A stretch of 64,000 nucleotides of DNA from Pseudomonas arsenicoxydans (GTDB lineage Bacteria > Pseudomonadota > Gammaproteobacteria > Pseudomonadales > Pseudomonadaceae). This document shows, piece after piece, positions 1 to 8,963 of this stretch. The stretch lies in contig NZ_LT629705.1 in the NCBI RefSeq assembly GCF_900103875.1, forward strand, positions 4,101,001 through 4,165,000, given 5' to 3'. Below the pieces are notes generated by a model. It did not search any database. It was given only the letters and a program-made list of their open reading frames with translations, and had not been told where the DNA came from. Each line of letters opens with the position of its first letter. The stretch's first letter is position 1. A program made the position numbers and the translations under genes.

Positions 1-184
1 TCGAGATACCGAGGGTGTGCAGGGTTTGCACGGCTTGAGGGTTGAGCCGGCCACTGGGAAAGCTGCCGGAACTCACTGCCGTAAAACCCACGGGGGCCAA
101 ATGATTGAACAGTGCTTCGCTCAACACGCTGCGGCAGCTGTTGGCGGTGCACATGAAAAGAACCTTGGTGGGGCGTAAGTTCAT
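1..184 (-). CDS. arsC: Arsenate reductase, LMW-phosphatase type (5' part; runs off the window)
   Basis: The reverse strand from the ATG at 184 encodes a protein beginning MNLRPTKVLFMCTANSC, with the P-loop C-T-A-N-S-C-R-S (CX5R) near residue 12, then SEALFNHLAP and a GSFPSGRLNP segment. This is the signature of the low-molecular-weight tyrosine phosphatase fold used by thioredoxin- or mycothiol-type arsenate reductases, which reduce arsenate to arsenite in the cytoplasm for export. Only about 61 residues lie in the window; the reductase and resolving cysteines further on are not visible. An AT-rich palindrome lies just upstream. It could instead be a protein tyrosine phosphatase of the same fold, but the NSCRS loop favours ArsC. 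Confidence 0.85.
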   Translation of the reverse strand, partial: MNLRPTKVLFMCTANSCRSVLSEALFNHLAPVGFTAVSSGSFPSGRLNPQAVQTLHTLGIS

Positions 185-199
185 TGCGGCGGCTCAAAT

Positions 200-223
200 A
201 TATGGATATTCGAATATACGTAT
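200..223. promoter_or_regulatory. AT-rich palindrome upstream of arsC, candidate ArsR-type operator
   Basis: A perfect 12-bp palindrome, ATATTCGAATAT (206-217), sits inside a 24-bp imperfect dyad with 10 of 12 pairs matching. It lies about 22 bp before the arsC start, in a stretch far more AT-rich than its surroundings. ArsR/SmtB repressors bind such AT-rich dyads over the promoter. Assignment to ArsR is inferred from the neighbouring gene; no arsR gene is visible in the window. Confidence 0.45.
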
Positions 224-257
224 GCTCGCCGAAAATGCCAATCCACTTTTTCCACCT

Positions 258-1298
258 TTAATGTTTGTGCCGGTGATGGATGTCCGGAAAGTGTGGATGG
301 CTGTGGCGGATCGGCGTGTGCTGATGTTCATGACTGTGCGGCTCGACACCGTCCCACTGGAACGCATGCTCATGTTGATGATGTTCGTCATGAACGTGTC
401 GGTGACTATGAAGGAGTGCGACATGCTGATGTTCATGGGCATGACGTTCCTTGAGGTGTATCCAGACGCCCAGCCCCATCAGCAGTGACGCCCCCCAGAA
501 CGTCATGCTGACCGGCTCACCGAACAGCACAATGGCAATCGCCGCCCCAAGGAACGGCGCCGTCGAGAAGTAAGCCCCCGTGCGTGCGGTGCCTAGCCCG
601 CGCAGCGCCAGGATAAACAGCACCAGACTGATCCCGTAGCCGAGGAAGCCGACGATCAGCGTCGGCCCGAGTACCGAGATGTGCGGCAGTTTTGCGCCCA
701 GCGCCAATGCAAGAGCGCAGTTCACCAGCCCGGCGGTCAGCCCCTTGATGCCCGCGATGAACACGGCGTCGGAGGCCGACACTTTGCGCGTCAGGTTGTT
801 ATCGATGGCCCAGCAGACGCACGCCAGCGCCACGGCCAGCGGTCCGAGCCAGCTCTGCGATTGCGCCGAAGCCTGCGGCCAGGCCAGCAATAATCCGCCG
901 GCAACAATGGCGAGCATTCCGGCAACGATCCGGCGGTCGGCATTTTCCTTGAACACCACCCACGCCAGCACGGCAGTCAGCACCGATTCGAGGTTGAGCA
1001 TCAACGAGGCGGTGGAGCCGGAAGTCAGGGTCAAGCCGAACATCAGCGCGACTGGCCCAAGCACGCCACCAAACGCTATCGCACCGAGCAGCCAGGGCCA
1101 TTCGGACGCTTTGAGGCCGCTGGGCTGCCAGCCCCGGTCGCGGATCAGCCTGAGGAGTGTCAGGCCCAATCCGCTGCCCAGGTACAACAGCCCGGCCAGC
1201 AAGATGGGCGAGAGGTTCAGGCCCAACACCTTGGCCAAGGGCGTGCTCGCTCCAAACAGCGCAGCGGCGCCCAAGGCATAAACAACATTCAGGTTCAT
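258..1298 (-). CDS. EamA/DMT-family permease with a histidine-rich C-terminal tail
   Basis: The protein has 346 residues. The first ~280 form the usual ten hydrophobic segments of two EamA repeats (start MNLNVVYALGAAALFGAS, second repeat near residue 150), a family of inner-membrane drug/metabolite exporters. Residues 286-346 are a hydrophilic tail with 23 histidines in 61 residues (runs such as HAHEHQH, HSHRHVH, HHQHEH, HHRHKH), which most DMT permeases lack. Such tails commonly bind divalent metals. The gene is on the same strand as and immediately upstream of arsC, which suggests a role in metal or metalloid resistance. The transported substrate is not known from sequence. Confidence 0.85.
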   Translation of the reverse strand: MNLNVVYALGAAALFGASTPLAKVLGLNLSPILLAGLLYLGSGLGLTLLRLIRDRGWQPSGLKASEWPWLLGAIAFGGVLGPVALMFGLTLTSGSTASLMLNLESVLTAVLAWVVFKENADRRIVAGMLAIVAGGLLLAWPQASAQSQSWLGPLAVALACVCWAIDNNLTRKVSASDAVFIAGIKGLTAGLVNCALALALGAKLPHISVLGPTLIVGFLGYGISLVLFILALRGLGTARTGAYFSTAPFLGAAIAIVLFGEPVSMTFWGASLLMGLGVWIHLKERHAHEHQHVALLHSHRHVHDEHHQHEHAFQWDGVEPHSHEHQHTPIRHSHPHFPDIHHRHKH

Positions 1299-1372
1299 TC
1301 GAGGCTCGGCAATTATCGATGCGGGATGCCTCGCAGTGTGAACCCGTGTCGAATCCCGTCAATCCCCTGTGC

Positions 1373-1993
1373 TCAGGCGCGGCGCGCCATCAACAGCACC
1401 GACGCCGCTGCCGACAACAACCCCGCGCAGCAACGGTTGAATATTCGTTTGCCCCGAGGCTCGGCAAACCAGCGACGCATGTGCAGGCCCATGTAGGCGT
1501 AGGCGCTGATGGCGATCCATTCCAGCATCAGAAACAACGCGCCGAGCAGCGCAAATTGCGGCGTCACTGTGTGAGTCGGGTCGACGAACTGGGGCAGGAA
1601 CGCGGTGAAGATGAAGATGGCCTTGGGGTTGCCGGCCGCCACCAGAAACTCTTGTCGTGCCAGCGCCATGATGCCGACAGGCGTTCCCGTCACTACGTGT
1701 TCGGCGCCGGGGTCGGCTCGCCACAATTGCCAGGCGAGGTAAAACAAATACGCCGCACCGACAATCTTGATGCCGTAGAACAACAGTTCAGACGTTTGCA
1801 GCACCACCGCCAACCCGGCGGAGGCGAGGGCGATCATCCCGGCAAACGCCAGCAGCCGACCGATGCCAGCCACGCAGGCAATGCGGTAGCCGTAGCGGGT
1901 CGAGTTGCTGACCGACAGCAGATTATTCGGGCCCGGCGCCATGTTCAGCGCGAAGCAGGCGGGCAGAAACAGCGAGAGGGTGGCGAGGTCCAT
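1373..1993 (-). CDS. LysE/RhtB family amino-acid exporter
   Basis: The product is 206 residues, the normal length of LysE/RhtB exporters, beginning MDLATLSLFLPACFALNMAPGPNN. The APGPN motif near residue 19 is the family hallmark, followed by about six hydrophobic segments and NPKAIFIFTAFLPQF, the conserved NPK motif of the second half. An inner-membrane efflux role for an amino acid or derivative is expected. The start at 1993 was chosen over an upstream in-frame one because GGAG lies 7 nt before it and because the extension is non-hydrophobic and atypical. It lies downstream of, and on the same strand as, the DMT permease at 2094-2990. Confidence 0.85.
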   Translation of the reverse strand: MDLATLSLFLPACFALNMAPGPNNLLSVSNSTRYGYRIACVAGIGRLLAFAGMIALASAGLAVVLQTSELLFYGIKIVGAAYLFYLAWQLWRADPGAEHVVTGTPVGIMALARQEFLVAAGNPKAIFIFTAFLPQFVDPTHTVTPQFALLGALFLMLEWIAISAYAYMGLHMRRWFAEPRGKRIFNRCCAGLLSAAASVLLMARRA

Positions 1994-2093
1994 GACAGGT
2001 CTCCAGAAGCAAGAGAACGGTAGTTTTATCACGGACAGCGAGGGCTTTCCCGGTACAGCGGTGCGCGCAGGCCGCAGTACAATTTCGCTGAGG

Positions 2094-2990
2094 TTATTTG
2101 GCGAACCTTCTCGCACCCACCACACACAGGATCACCGCCACGGTGACCCCGAGCATGCCAAGGCTGACTTGCTCGTGCAGCAACGTGGCCGCCAGTGCCA
2201 AGCCAAAAAATGGTTGCAGCAGCTGAAGCTGTCCCACGGCGGCAATCCCCCCTTGGGCAAGCCCGCGATACCAAAACACAAAACCGATCAGCATGCTGAA
2301 CAGCGAGACGTACGCCAGGCTCAACCAGGCCGGGTTACTGATGCCCGAAAACGATGCGGGGGCCAGCCACCAGGTCAGCGGTGCCACCACCGGCAACGAC
2401 AACACCAGCGCCCAGGAAATCACCTGCCAGCCGCCCAATGTCTTGGAAAGCTTCGCCCCTTCGGCATACCCGAGCCCACAGGCAAGGATGGCCAACAGCA
2501 TCAGGACGTCGCCGGCGGGGGAGGCTGTCAGCCCCTGAGCGAGGGCAAACCCCACCACCAGCAAACTGCCAAGGACCGAGAAGCACCAGAACGCCGGCCG
2601 CGGACGCTCACCCCCGCGCAACACACCAAACGCGGCCGTCGCGAGCGGCAACATGCCGACGAAGACGATGGAATGCGCCGACGTCACGTATTGAAGTGCC
2701 AGTGCCGTCAGCAGCGGAAACCCGATAACAACGCCCATTGCCACGATAATCAAGGGCAGGATCTGGTGTCGCGCAGGACGTTTTTCCTGCAACAGCAACA
2801 CAAGGCACAGCGCCAGAACAGCCGCGATGGTGGCACGCGCGACAGTCAGAAAGACCGGATCGAACTCCAGCACGGCCACCCGGGTAGCGGGCAATGAGCC
2901 GCTGAAGATCAGGACGCCGATGAGTCCATTGATCAGCCCGCTCGCGTTCTTTTCCAGTGGCTGGTGTTGCAGATTCGATGCACGTTCCAT
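2094..2990 (-). CDS. EamA/DMT-family permease
   Basis: The product is 298 residues with ten predicted membrane segments arranged as two EamA repeats, the standard architecture of inner-membrane drug/metabolite exporters. It is transcribed divergently from the MocR-type regulator at 3082, with a shared intergenic region holding an inverted repeat. This is a frequent pairing in Pseudomonas, where the regulator controls its neighbour transporter. No clear Shine-Dalgarno precedes the ATG at 2990, so the start is less certain than the rest. The substrate cannot be told from sequence. Confidence 0.85.
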   Translation of the reverse strand: MERASNLQHQPLEKNASGLINGLIGVLIFSGSLPATRVAVLEFDPVFLTVARATIAAVLALCLVLLLQEKRPARHQILPLIIVAMGVVIGFPLLTALALQYVTSAHSIVFVGMLPLATAAFGVLRGGERPRPAFWCFSVLGSLLVVGFALAQGLTASPAGDVLMLLAILACGLGYAEGAKLSKTLGGWQVISWALVLSLPVVAPLTWWLAPASFSGISNPAWLSLAYVSLFSMLIGFVFWYRGLAQGGIAAVGQLQLLQPFFGLALAATLLHEQVSLGMLGVTVAVILCVVGARRFAK

Positions 2991-3042
2991 GGGAGTCGAC
3001 TCACATATCGGGGGGGTTGCCTTGTGGGCATCGTATGACCGA

Positions 3043-3075
3043 GTATCGATACAATCAAAAAATTGTCATGGATAC
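3043..3075. promoter_or_regulatory. Inverted repeat between DMT permease and MocR gene, candidate operator
   Basis: GTATCGATACAAT at 3043-3055 and ATTGTCATGGATAC at 3062-3075 form an inverted repeat (GTATC-N2/4-ACAAT half sites) around a short A-rich spacer. It ends six bases before the MocR-type start codon. MocR/GabR proteins commonly bind repeated sites in the region shared with a divergent target gene. The position over the probable promoters supports autoregulation and control of the permease; this is inference. Confidence 0.45.
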
Positions 3076-3081
3076 ATCTTT

Positions 3082-4413
3082 ATGCCTCGCTCCCGTTACA
3101 AGTCGCTGGTGGACGCGTTTGCCGCCGATATCCGTGCTGGACGTTTGCCGCCGGGTACGCGTTTGCCGACACACCGTCAGCTCGCCACCACGGAAAAGCT
3201 GGCCTTGGTCACTGCCAGCAGGGTCTACGCAGAACTGGAGGCGATGGGGCTGGTCAGCGGTGAAACGGGGCGCGGCACGTTCGTCAGGGAGACGTCGCTG
3301 CCACCGAGCCAAGGGATTCACCAGCCGGCGGTGGCGGTCGGGATGATCGATCTCAACTTCAACTACCCCTCCGTGCCGGGGCAGGCCGACCTGCTGCGCA
3401 ATGCCTTGCGCCAGCTCGCGTTATCCGGTGATCTGGAGTCCCATCTGCGCTACCAGCCGCATGCGGGCCGCCTGCATGAGCGGGCATCGATTGCGCGTCA
3501 TCTGCTGACGCGCGGGCTGAGTGTTCAGGCCGAACAGGTGTTGATCGTCAGTGGCGCCCAGCATGGATTGGCCGTGACCCTCATGGCGCTGCTGCAACCC
3601 GGTGAGGTGATCGCCGCTGACGCCTTGACCTATCCGGGGTTCAAGGTGTTGGCCGAAACGCTGCACCTTGAAATCGTACCGATTCCGCTCACTGATCAGG
3701 GGCCAGACCTGGATGCGCTTGAAAAGCTCTGCCGCAGCCGTTCGGTGCGCGCCGTCTACACCATGCCGACGCTGCACAATCCGCTGGGGTGGGTGATGCC
3801 CGCCGATCAACGGGATCGCCTCGTGTCGATTGCGCGCACGCATGACCTGCACATCATCGAGGACGCTGCCTACGCCTTTCTGGCCCAAGATTCACTGCCG
3901 CCGATCGCGCACCTGGCACCCGAAAGAACGGTGTACGTTTCGGGCTTCTCCAAGAGCGTCGCCACCGGTTTACGCGTCGGATTCGTCGCAGCCCCAGTGC
4001 ACCGGGTGGCCGCGCTGGAGCGCACGATCCGGGCGACCACCTGGAACACGCCCGGGGTGATGACCGCGATTGCCTGCGCCTGGATCGATGACGGGACTGT
4101 CAGCGCGCTGGAAGCGCAAAAGCGCGCAGATGCGCAGGCCCGGCAAGCCTTGGCTGACACAGTGCTGACGGGGCTGCACTACATTCGTCATCCTTCTTCC
4201 TACTATATCTGGCTGCCCCTGGCGGAAGACGCGAGAGCCGATCAAATCGCCGTGGCGTTACTGCGTGAGCAGGTGGCGGTTTCAACCGCCGAACCCTTTG
4301 CGACCTCTATTCATGTGCCGCACGCGATCCGGTTGGCGCTGGGGTCGGTGGACATGGACTCGCTCGCGGCGGCGCTGGTGAAAGTGAAGCGGGTGGTGGG
4401 GGCATTTACGTAA
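3082..4413 (+). CDS. MocR/PdxR-type PLP-dependent transcriptional regulator
   Basis: The product has 443 residues. Residues 1-70 form a GntR-type winged helix (MPRSRYKSLVDAFAADIRAG, then GTRLPTHRQLA). The remainder is a fold-type I aminotransferase domain with YPGF near 184, NPLG near 233 and the Schiff-base lysine in SGFSKS (Lys291). MocR regulators use PLP and an amino compound as effector. The start at 3082 gives the canonical winged-helix N-terminus; earlier in-frame codons add an unrelated extension. It is flanked by a divergent DMT permease and a downstream LysE exporter, so control of amino-acid efflux is plausible. The start lacks an obvious ribosome binding site and may be leaderless. 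Confidence 0.9.
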   Translation: MPRSRYKSLVDAFAADIRAGRLPPGTRLPTHRQLATTEKLALVTASRVYAELEAMGLVSGETGRGTFVRETSLPPSQGIHQPAVAVGMIDLNFNYPSVPGQADLLRNALRQLALSGDLESHLRYQPHAGRLHERASIARHLLTRGLSVQAEQVLIVSGAQHGLAVTLMALLQPGEVIAADALTYPGFKVLAETLHLEIVPIPLTDQGPDLDALEKLCRSRSVRAVYTMPTLHNPLGWVMPADQRDRLVSIARTHDLHIIEDAAYAFLAQDSLPPIAHLAPERTVYVSGFSKSVATGLRVGFVAAPVHRVAALERTIRATTWNTPGVMTAIACAWIDDGTVSALEAQKRADAQARQALADTVLTGLHYIRHPSSYYIWLPLAEDARADQIAVALLREQVAVSTAEPFATSIHVPHAIRLALGSVDMDSLAAALVKVKRVVGAFT

Positions 4414-4493
4414 CTTAGGCAGTTTTCTTCAATACGCAGGGCAGGGGTGTCAGTACGTTGAGCGCTGATTTCCCTGATTGAAGAAGGTGTGCA

Positions 4494-5081
4494 ATGAGTC
4501 TGATTATTTCCATGGCCACATTTGCGCTGGTGGCTTCGATTACGCCTGGACCGGTAAACATTGTCGCGCTGAGCTCGGGGGCGCAGTTCGGTTTTCGCGC
4601 CAGTCAACGGCACGTCGCCGGGGCCACGTTGGGGTTTGTTCTGTTACTGGTGTTGATGGGGCTGGGACTGCATGAGGTGTTGCTCCTTTGGCCGGCAATG
4701 ACTCAGGTGATGCAACTGGCCGGCGTGGCGTTCCTGTTGTTCATGGCCTGGAAACTGGCGGCGGACGATGGTCGTATCGATGCGAAAGAGTCGCACCGGG
4801 CACCGTCAATGCTGTACGGCGCGGTAATGCAGTGGCTCAACCCGAAAGCCTGGCTGGCCTGCGTGGCGGGCATGGGCGCGTTCGTCGCGAACGGCGAGGC
4901 GCGGCTGGTCTGGCAGTTTGCGGCGGTGTATCTGGTGATTTGCTACGTGTCGGTGGGGTGTTGGGTGTATGCCGGTACATTCCTGCGGGGTTACCTCAAT
5001 AACCCTGCAGGGATGCGATTGTTCAACCGGAGTATGGCAATCCTGCTGGCGCTTTGTGCGGGCTACCTGCTATTGCCTTAA
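4494..5081 (+). CDS. LysE/RhtB family amino-acid exporter
   Basis: This 195-residue membrane protein has the family N-terminus (TFALVASITPGPVNIVALSS, containing the PGP motif near residue 19), a glycine-rich second segment and the NPKAW motif near residue 119. AAGG lies about 6 nt upstream of the ATG. It follows the MocR-type gene after about 80 bp and is convergent with the Fic-domain gene, whose stop codon lies only 4 bp away. Amino-acid efflux across the inner membrane is the expected function. An AraC-type regulator lies on the far side of the Fic gene and may have been its original neighbour; that is inference. Confidence 0.85.
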   Translation: MSLIISMATFALVASITPGPVNIVALSSGAQFGFRASQRHVAGATLGFVLLLVLMGLGLHEVLLLWPAMTQVMQLAGVAFLLFMAWKLAADDGRIDAKESHRAPSMLYGAVMQWLNPKAWLACVAGMGAFVANGEARLVWQFAAVYLVICYVSVGCWVYAGTFLRGYLNNPAGMRLFNRSMAILLALCAGYLLLP

Positions 5082-5084
5082 CAC

Positions 5085-8000
5085 TCAGGCCAGGCCGCTA
5101 AGCGCATTTTCGGTAGGAACGGACAGGGCAGTGAAGCGTCCCTTTCGCAGCTCCGAGATGGCATAAACAGTCCGGGCTGCCCTGCCATTACCATCGGCAA
5201 AACTGTGATATCCCAGCAAGGCACCGAATAACTGCTTGTTGAAGTGTTCGGAACTCGCGTCCAGTTTTGCCAAGTGTTTTTCCAGTAAATGAGCACCGGA
5301 AACGCTTGCGGGATATCTGGCCGTTACTGTCGGAGAACGGTAAATTTTTTCGGGGGTCGGAATGGCTTTTTTATGTATCTGTCTCAATACGGACGGATCA
5401 CTAAGCGAGTCGCTGTTGTCGGCATATTCACGAAGCAACGATTTGAACGTTTCCAGGTCATTTTTGGAGCCGGAGGCGTTGAAGATCCAGGCTGCGGCAC
5501 GTTCCACATCATCAGTCAGACCGCCAGGGTTGAAGGTGCTTTCTGTCGACACACCGATGTAGGGGGGCTTGCCGAGGTCGAGTTGAAGCAAGTTGTCCTG
5601 ATGTGCGTTCATGAAGTTGATGTTTTTGACCTCCACATCCAAGACGCTACTTAGAATGTCTGGTAATGCCGAAGGGGTGTCTTTGTAGACGTGCAGGTGT
5701 GACAGATCATATTTTTGCACCTCATGTTTAGCGATGATGTCGACAGCGTCCGCCGGCAGAACGGTTTTCAAATTTTTCGCCCCCTCGGATCTGAGCACAA
5801 TGTCGCTCAGCGAGTTCTCCAGCAAATGCTTGATTTCAATATTGGAGAATTCGTTCGCCAGCATGCTCTCGTTACTCTTCAACAAGCGTTGCAGAACGTT
5901 CTCCGCATCGAGCAAATCAGGGTCTTTAAAAACGAATCTGCCATGCTCTAGCATGGGAAGAGCCAAGCGGGATTCGGCCGCTGCATTGAGTTGCGAGGCC
6001 CGGACAAAATCGTAAGCGTCCGCGCTTCCGGTCAACTTTCGCAGTTGACCGGTCGCCAGTTCGAATCCGCTGCCGCCCAGCTTGGCAATGCGCACGGCGC
6101 CTTTACCCAGCAGGGTGGGAATGCCATCCACGGGGTTAAACAGCGATAGCGAAAACTTCAAACTCAGCCGGGTCACGGACGAAATTTTTGAACCCAGGCT
6201 GCCCGCCTTGAAGAGCAGGTTGGCAGCGGTGCCCGCAAATCCGATAAAGGGCAGCAACACGGCGGCACCATCCAGCAAACATCCCCAGATTCCGCTGGTC
6301 CGGCGGTCCTTGTCCCCGGATTCGAGGTCTTCAATACAGCTTTTGAATGGAATGATGATATTGGCAATGGTGTCCGCCCATCTGACGTCCTCTTCTAAAC
6401 GCAGCTCAAATTCTGTTTTGTCGAAACCTGCTGCGATCAGTGAGTCTTTTGTCACATACAGAGCCTCGGACACGATGAAACGCGCGATATCCTTGAATGC
6501 CATGGAACGAAAGGCCAGCAGTGGAGACCGGTAATCAGCGGTGCTCCCTGTTCGTCTGGGCAGCAAAGACAACAGGTCTACGTTAAAGAACTGATGAACC
6601 ACATTCTTCGATGGCTTGCCGTTGAAATAAGCGTCCAGATCCACCGCTGCGTTAAGCGATAGCTCTCCACGGTCATTCGCAATCAGCGCTTCAGGTATGA
6701 AATCGTCGATTTCATCTACGAGCCCGGACACTCTGAAAGCTTGTGCCAGGGACTGATTTTTTTTGCATTCGCCGGTGAGTGTATTCAGTTCGTAGCAATG
6801 GAGCTCGTTGCCCAGTGTCGCGGTGATGATCACACCAAATCGGCCGCGGTCCGTGGGCTGTATGGGCTGGCTGTTGAAAGGGTCTCGCGACACGTATCGG
6901 CGAAGCGAAAATACACCAATCTCGCCAACGCCCAACTGGCCGCGGTCTTGTTGTGGGAGAGACGCGAGCGCATGGCGAATGACGGTGGTTGTCGCTTCTT
7001 CCAAGCGTTTGAGATGAGCGTCAACTGCCTGGTGGAAAATCTCGATTATCGACGGCAGCGTCAACAGTTGTGGAAACAGCGTATAAATATCCTTGCCAAC
7101 CATATGCCATTGCCTGTTCGCCAGGTTATTGGAGAGGTAAGCGTCCAGGATCGATATGGTCAGGGGGTCTTGGCCGGAAAAACCCCGACTTTTTTTGAGG
7201 ATTTTCGTTTCTAGAAAATCGCAGTCAGGTACGTGAAATTTCAGTGTTTCAAGTGCAAGTTTTTTTCGGCTGGGAATCGGTGTCGACAGCATGTTTGCAC
7301 AATGACTCAGTTCATCCAGGTAGTCATTATATTGTGTGGTTGCGGTATTGATCGCTTCCTGACTGAAGTGACTGCCCGAATCCCGAGGTATGGATTCGTT
7401 GATCAGTGCCCAGTACAAAACCGGTTGAACCGTGGCGGCGTTATGCAGCAACTGCTGTCGATGACTGATGGGGGCTATCATCGCGCGCTTCAGTAGTTCC
7501 GCATAAGTTAATAGTTGAGATGAGCCTGCTGCACTGAATTCCGCCAGCATTACGGCACGATTCAAAACCACCCAGGCTGTCGAACCCACTTGCAGAGAAG
7601 CAGGTGCGTCTTGTACCAGAAACGCTGGAGCCAACTCTGTCAGCAGGGCGTATACAATCATCGGCACAGCCGCAGGGTCGATATATTTGCCGTTGCTGGT
7701 CACCTTATTTGCAAAGTGACTTTCCAACTCCGCACGGACCTCCAGCCAACTCTTTTCGACATTGGCGGTGGAGTACAACGTGTACCCGGCAATATTGATT
7801 TCAGAAGTTTTATTATCAAGGTTGATTCGGAGGTCGAGCATGATCGCCGCCAACAACACCTGTCGGCCCAATACGATGTTCGATACGGCGTCCATCCCGG
7901 CGTCATGCCATCCCAGTGCCTCGGTGTAATGACGAGCGATGGCGCGAGTTTCCGGTTGACTTAACAACCACTGCAAGTCGTCGTAGGTTTGCGGCTGGAT

Positions 8001-8771
8001 CGCGTTCGGCAAAGGCTGGGCACCCTGCCAGGAAATGACGTTTATCAAGTGGTTGATAAGCAATTCATTACCATCCAGCAATCGATCGGTTACTTTCCAA
8101 ATAGTCGAACGGTGTTCGGTCGTCAGCTCATATCTGGAGTGTGCAGCGCTGGCAAACACTTCACAGAAATTGCTGCGTCCCTTGGCTGGTTCAATGCTGA
8201 AAAAATCCAGCAGGTTTGCTGCCTGGTCGGCCGTTTGCGGTACGTCGATTTCATGAAAACGCAACCATTGCGCAACGCTGATCAGCGAAGTCGAGCTGAT
8301 ACCCCCAGTGGTTTGTGCTTGTGTTTTCAGGGTATTCAGCTCTTTTTCAAGCTCTGCAACTTGTTCGATCTCACTTGTGATGTCGTGTCGCTCGAAAACA
8401 GTGCGAAAGCGAACACCCAGAGCAGAGTGAAAAATTTGTTTGTGGACTTGTTCTAATACGTGGATGCGGCCATTAGTGTCGGCGTGAAAAGTAGTTTCTT
8501 TTGGTAATGATAGTGTTGCGCGAGCATCAATAAATGCCGGGTGTTGAACAAGGCCTGTTAATAAAAGTTTTCCAGGTCTGTGCGCTTTGTAAAACTGCGA
8601 GTCCTCGGTGATGTGAAGGTGGAAATTATCAAAGCCGCCTTGTTTGAAGAAGTCTGGTTGGTTGGTTGAGATGCCCAGGGCTTGAGTTGTCTGATTTTTT
8701 TCGCTGAGTTCCGGATCGGAAAAGGTAGTGCTGAAGTTGGCGACGTTATAAATGGCGAGATTGTCATTCAT
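5085..8771 (-). CDS. Giant Fic-domain, toxin-like protein
   Basis: The product is about 1228 residues from the ATG at 8771, which has an AAAGGA ribosome site; an in-frame start at 8915 would add 48 residues. Its C-terminus carries the Fic motif HSFADGNGRAAR (residues 1189-1200), with the catalytic His and the GNGR anion-binding loop. Fic enzymes transfer AMP or other phosphate-containing groups to target proteins. A weakly hydrophobic Ala/Gly/Leu stretch near residues 880-920 could insert in membranes. The long N-terminal part resembles the large dermonecrotic-toxin-like (DUF6543-type) proteins of plant-associated Pseudomonas, but I cannot place its domains securely. There is no signal peptide and no separate antitoxin gene. 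Base composition looks less GC-rich than its neighbours, suggesting acquisition. Confidence 0.75.
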   Translation of the reverse strand: MNDNLAIYNVANFSTTFSDPELSEKNQTTQALGISTNQPDFFKQGGFDNFHLHITEDSQFYKAHRPGKLLLTGLVQHPAFIDARATLSLPKETTFHADTNGRIHVLEQVHKQIFHSALGVRFRTVFERHDITSEIEQVAELEKELNTLKTQAQTTGGISSTSLISVAQWLRFHEIDVPQTADQAANLLDFFSIEPAKGRSNFCEVFASAAHSRYELTTEHRSTIWKVTDRLLDGNELLINHLINVISWQGAQPLPNAIQPQTYDDLQWLLSQPETRAIARHYTEALGWHDAGMDAVSNIVLGRQVLLAAIMLDLRINLDNKTSEINIAGYTLYSTANVEKSWLEVRAELESHFANKVTSNGKYIDPAAVPMIVYALLTELAPAFLVQDAPASLQVGSTAWVVLNRAVMLAEFSAAGSSQLLTYAELLKRAMIAPISHRQQLLHNAATVQPVLYWALINESIPRDSGSHFSQEAINTATTQYNDYLDELSHCANMLSTPIPSRKKLALETLKFHVPDCDFLETKILKKSRGFSGQDPLTISILDAYLSNNLANRQWHMVGKDIYTLFPQLLTLPSIIEIFHQAVDAHLKRLEEATTTVIRHALASLPQQDRGQLGVGEIGVFSLRRYVSRDPFNSQPIQPTDRGRFGVIITATLGNELHCYELNTLTGECKKNQSLAQAFRVSGLVDEIDDFIPEALIANDRGELSLNAAVDLDAYFNGKPSKNVVHQFFNVDLLSLLPRRTGSTADYRSPLLAFRSMAFKDIARFIVSEALYVTKDSLIAAGFDKTEFELRLEEDVRWADTIANIIIPFKSCIEDLESGDKDRRTSGIWGCLLDGAAVLLPFIGFAGTAANLLFKAGSLGSKISSVTRLSLKFSLSLFNPVDGIPTLLGKGAVRIAKLGGSGFELATGQLRKLTGSADAYDFVRASQLNAAAESRLALPMLEHGRFVFKDPDLLDAENVLQRLLKSNESMLANEFSNIEIKHLLENSLSDIVLRSEGAKNLKTVLPADAVDIIAKHEVQKYDLSHLHVYKDTPSALPDILSSVLDVEVKNINFMNAHQDNLLQLDLGKPPYIGVSTESTFNPGGLTDDVERAAAWIFNASGSKNDLETFKSLLREYADNSDSLSDPSVLRQIHKKAIPTPEKIYRSPTVTARYPASVSGAHLLEKHLAKLDASSEHFNKQLFGALLGYHSFADGNGRAARTVYAISELRKGRFTALSVPTENALSGLA

Positions 8772-8963
8772 GGGTGGGCAATCCTTTGCGCGTTGATATA
8801 TTAATAAGTTGTACGCCTGGGTTGGGCGTAGAGTAGGCGGCGTTGGAAAGGTTAGCGAACTACATTGTTCAATCACAACGGGTATCTGTTGTCCTGATGT
8901 GTCTGCTAGTGGCACTGTTAGCCAGGATAATAAAAGCTGCCTGATGTTTTAATTGTTGAATAA

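Noticed and set aside
1157..2023. A 288-codon open frame on the plus strand
   Set aside because: It is antisense to the DMT and LysE genes, is Arg/Gln/Gly-rich with no family pattern, and is a shadow of high-GC coding.
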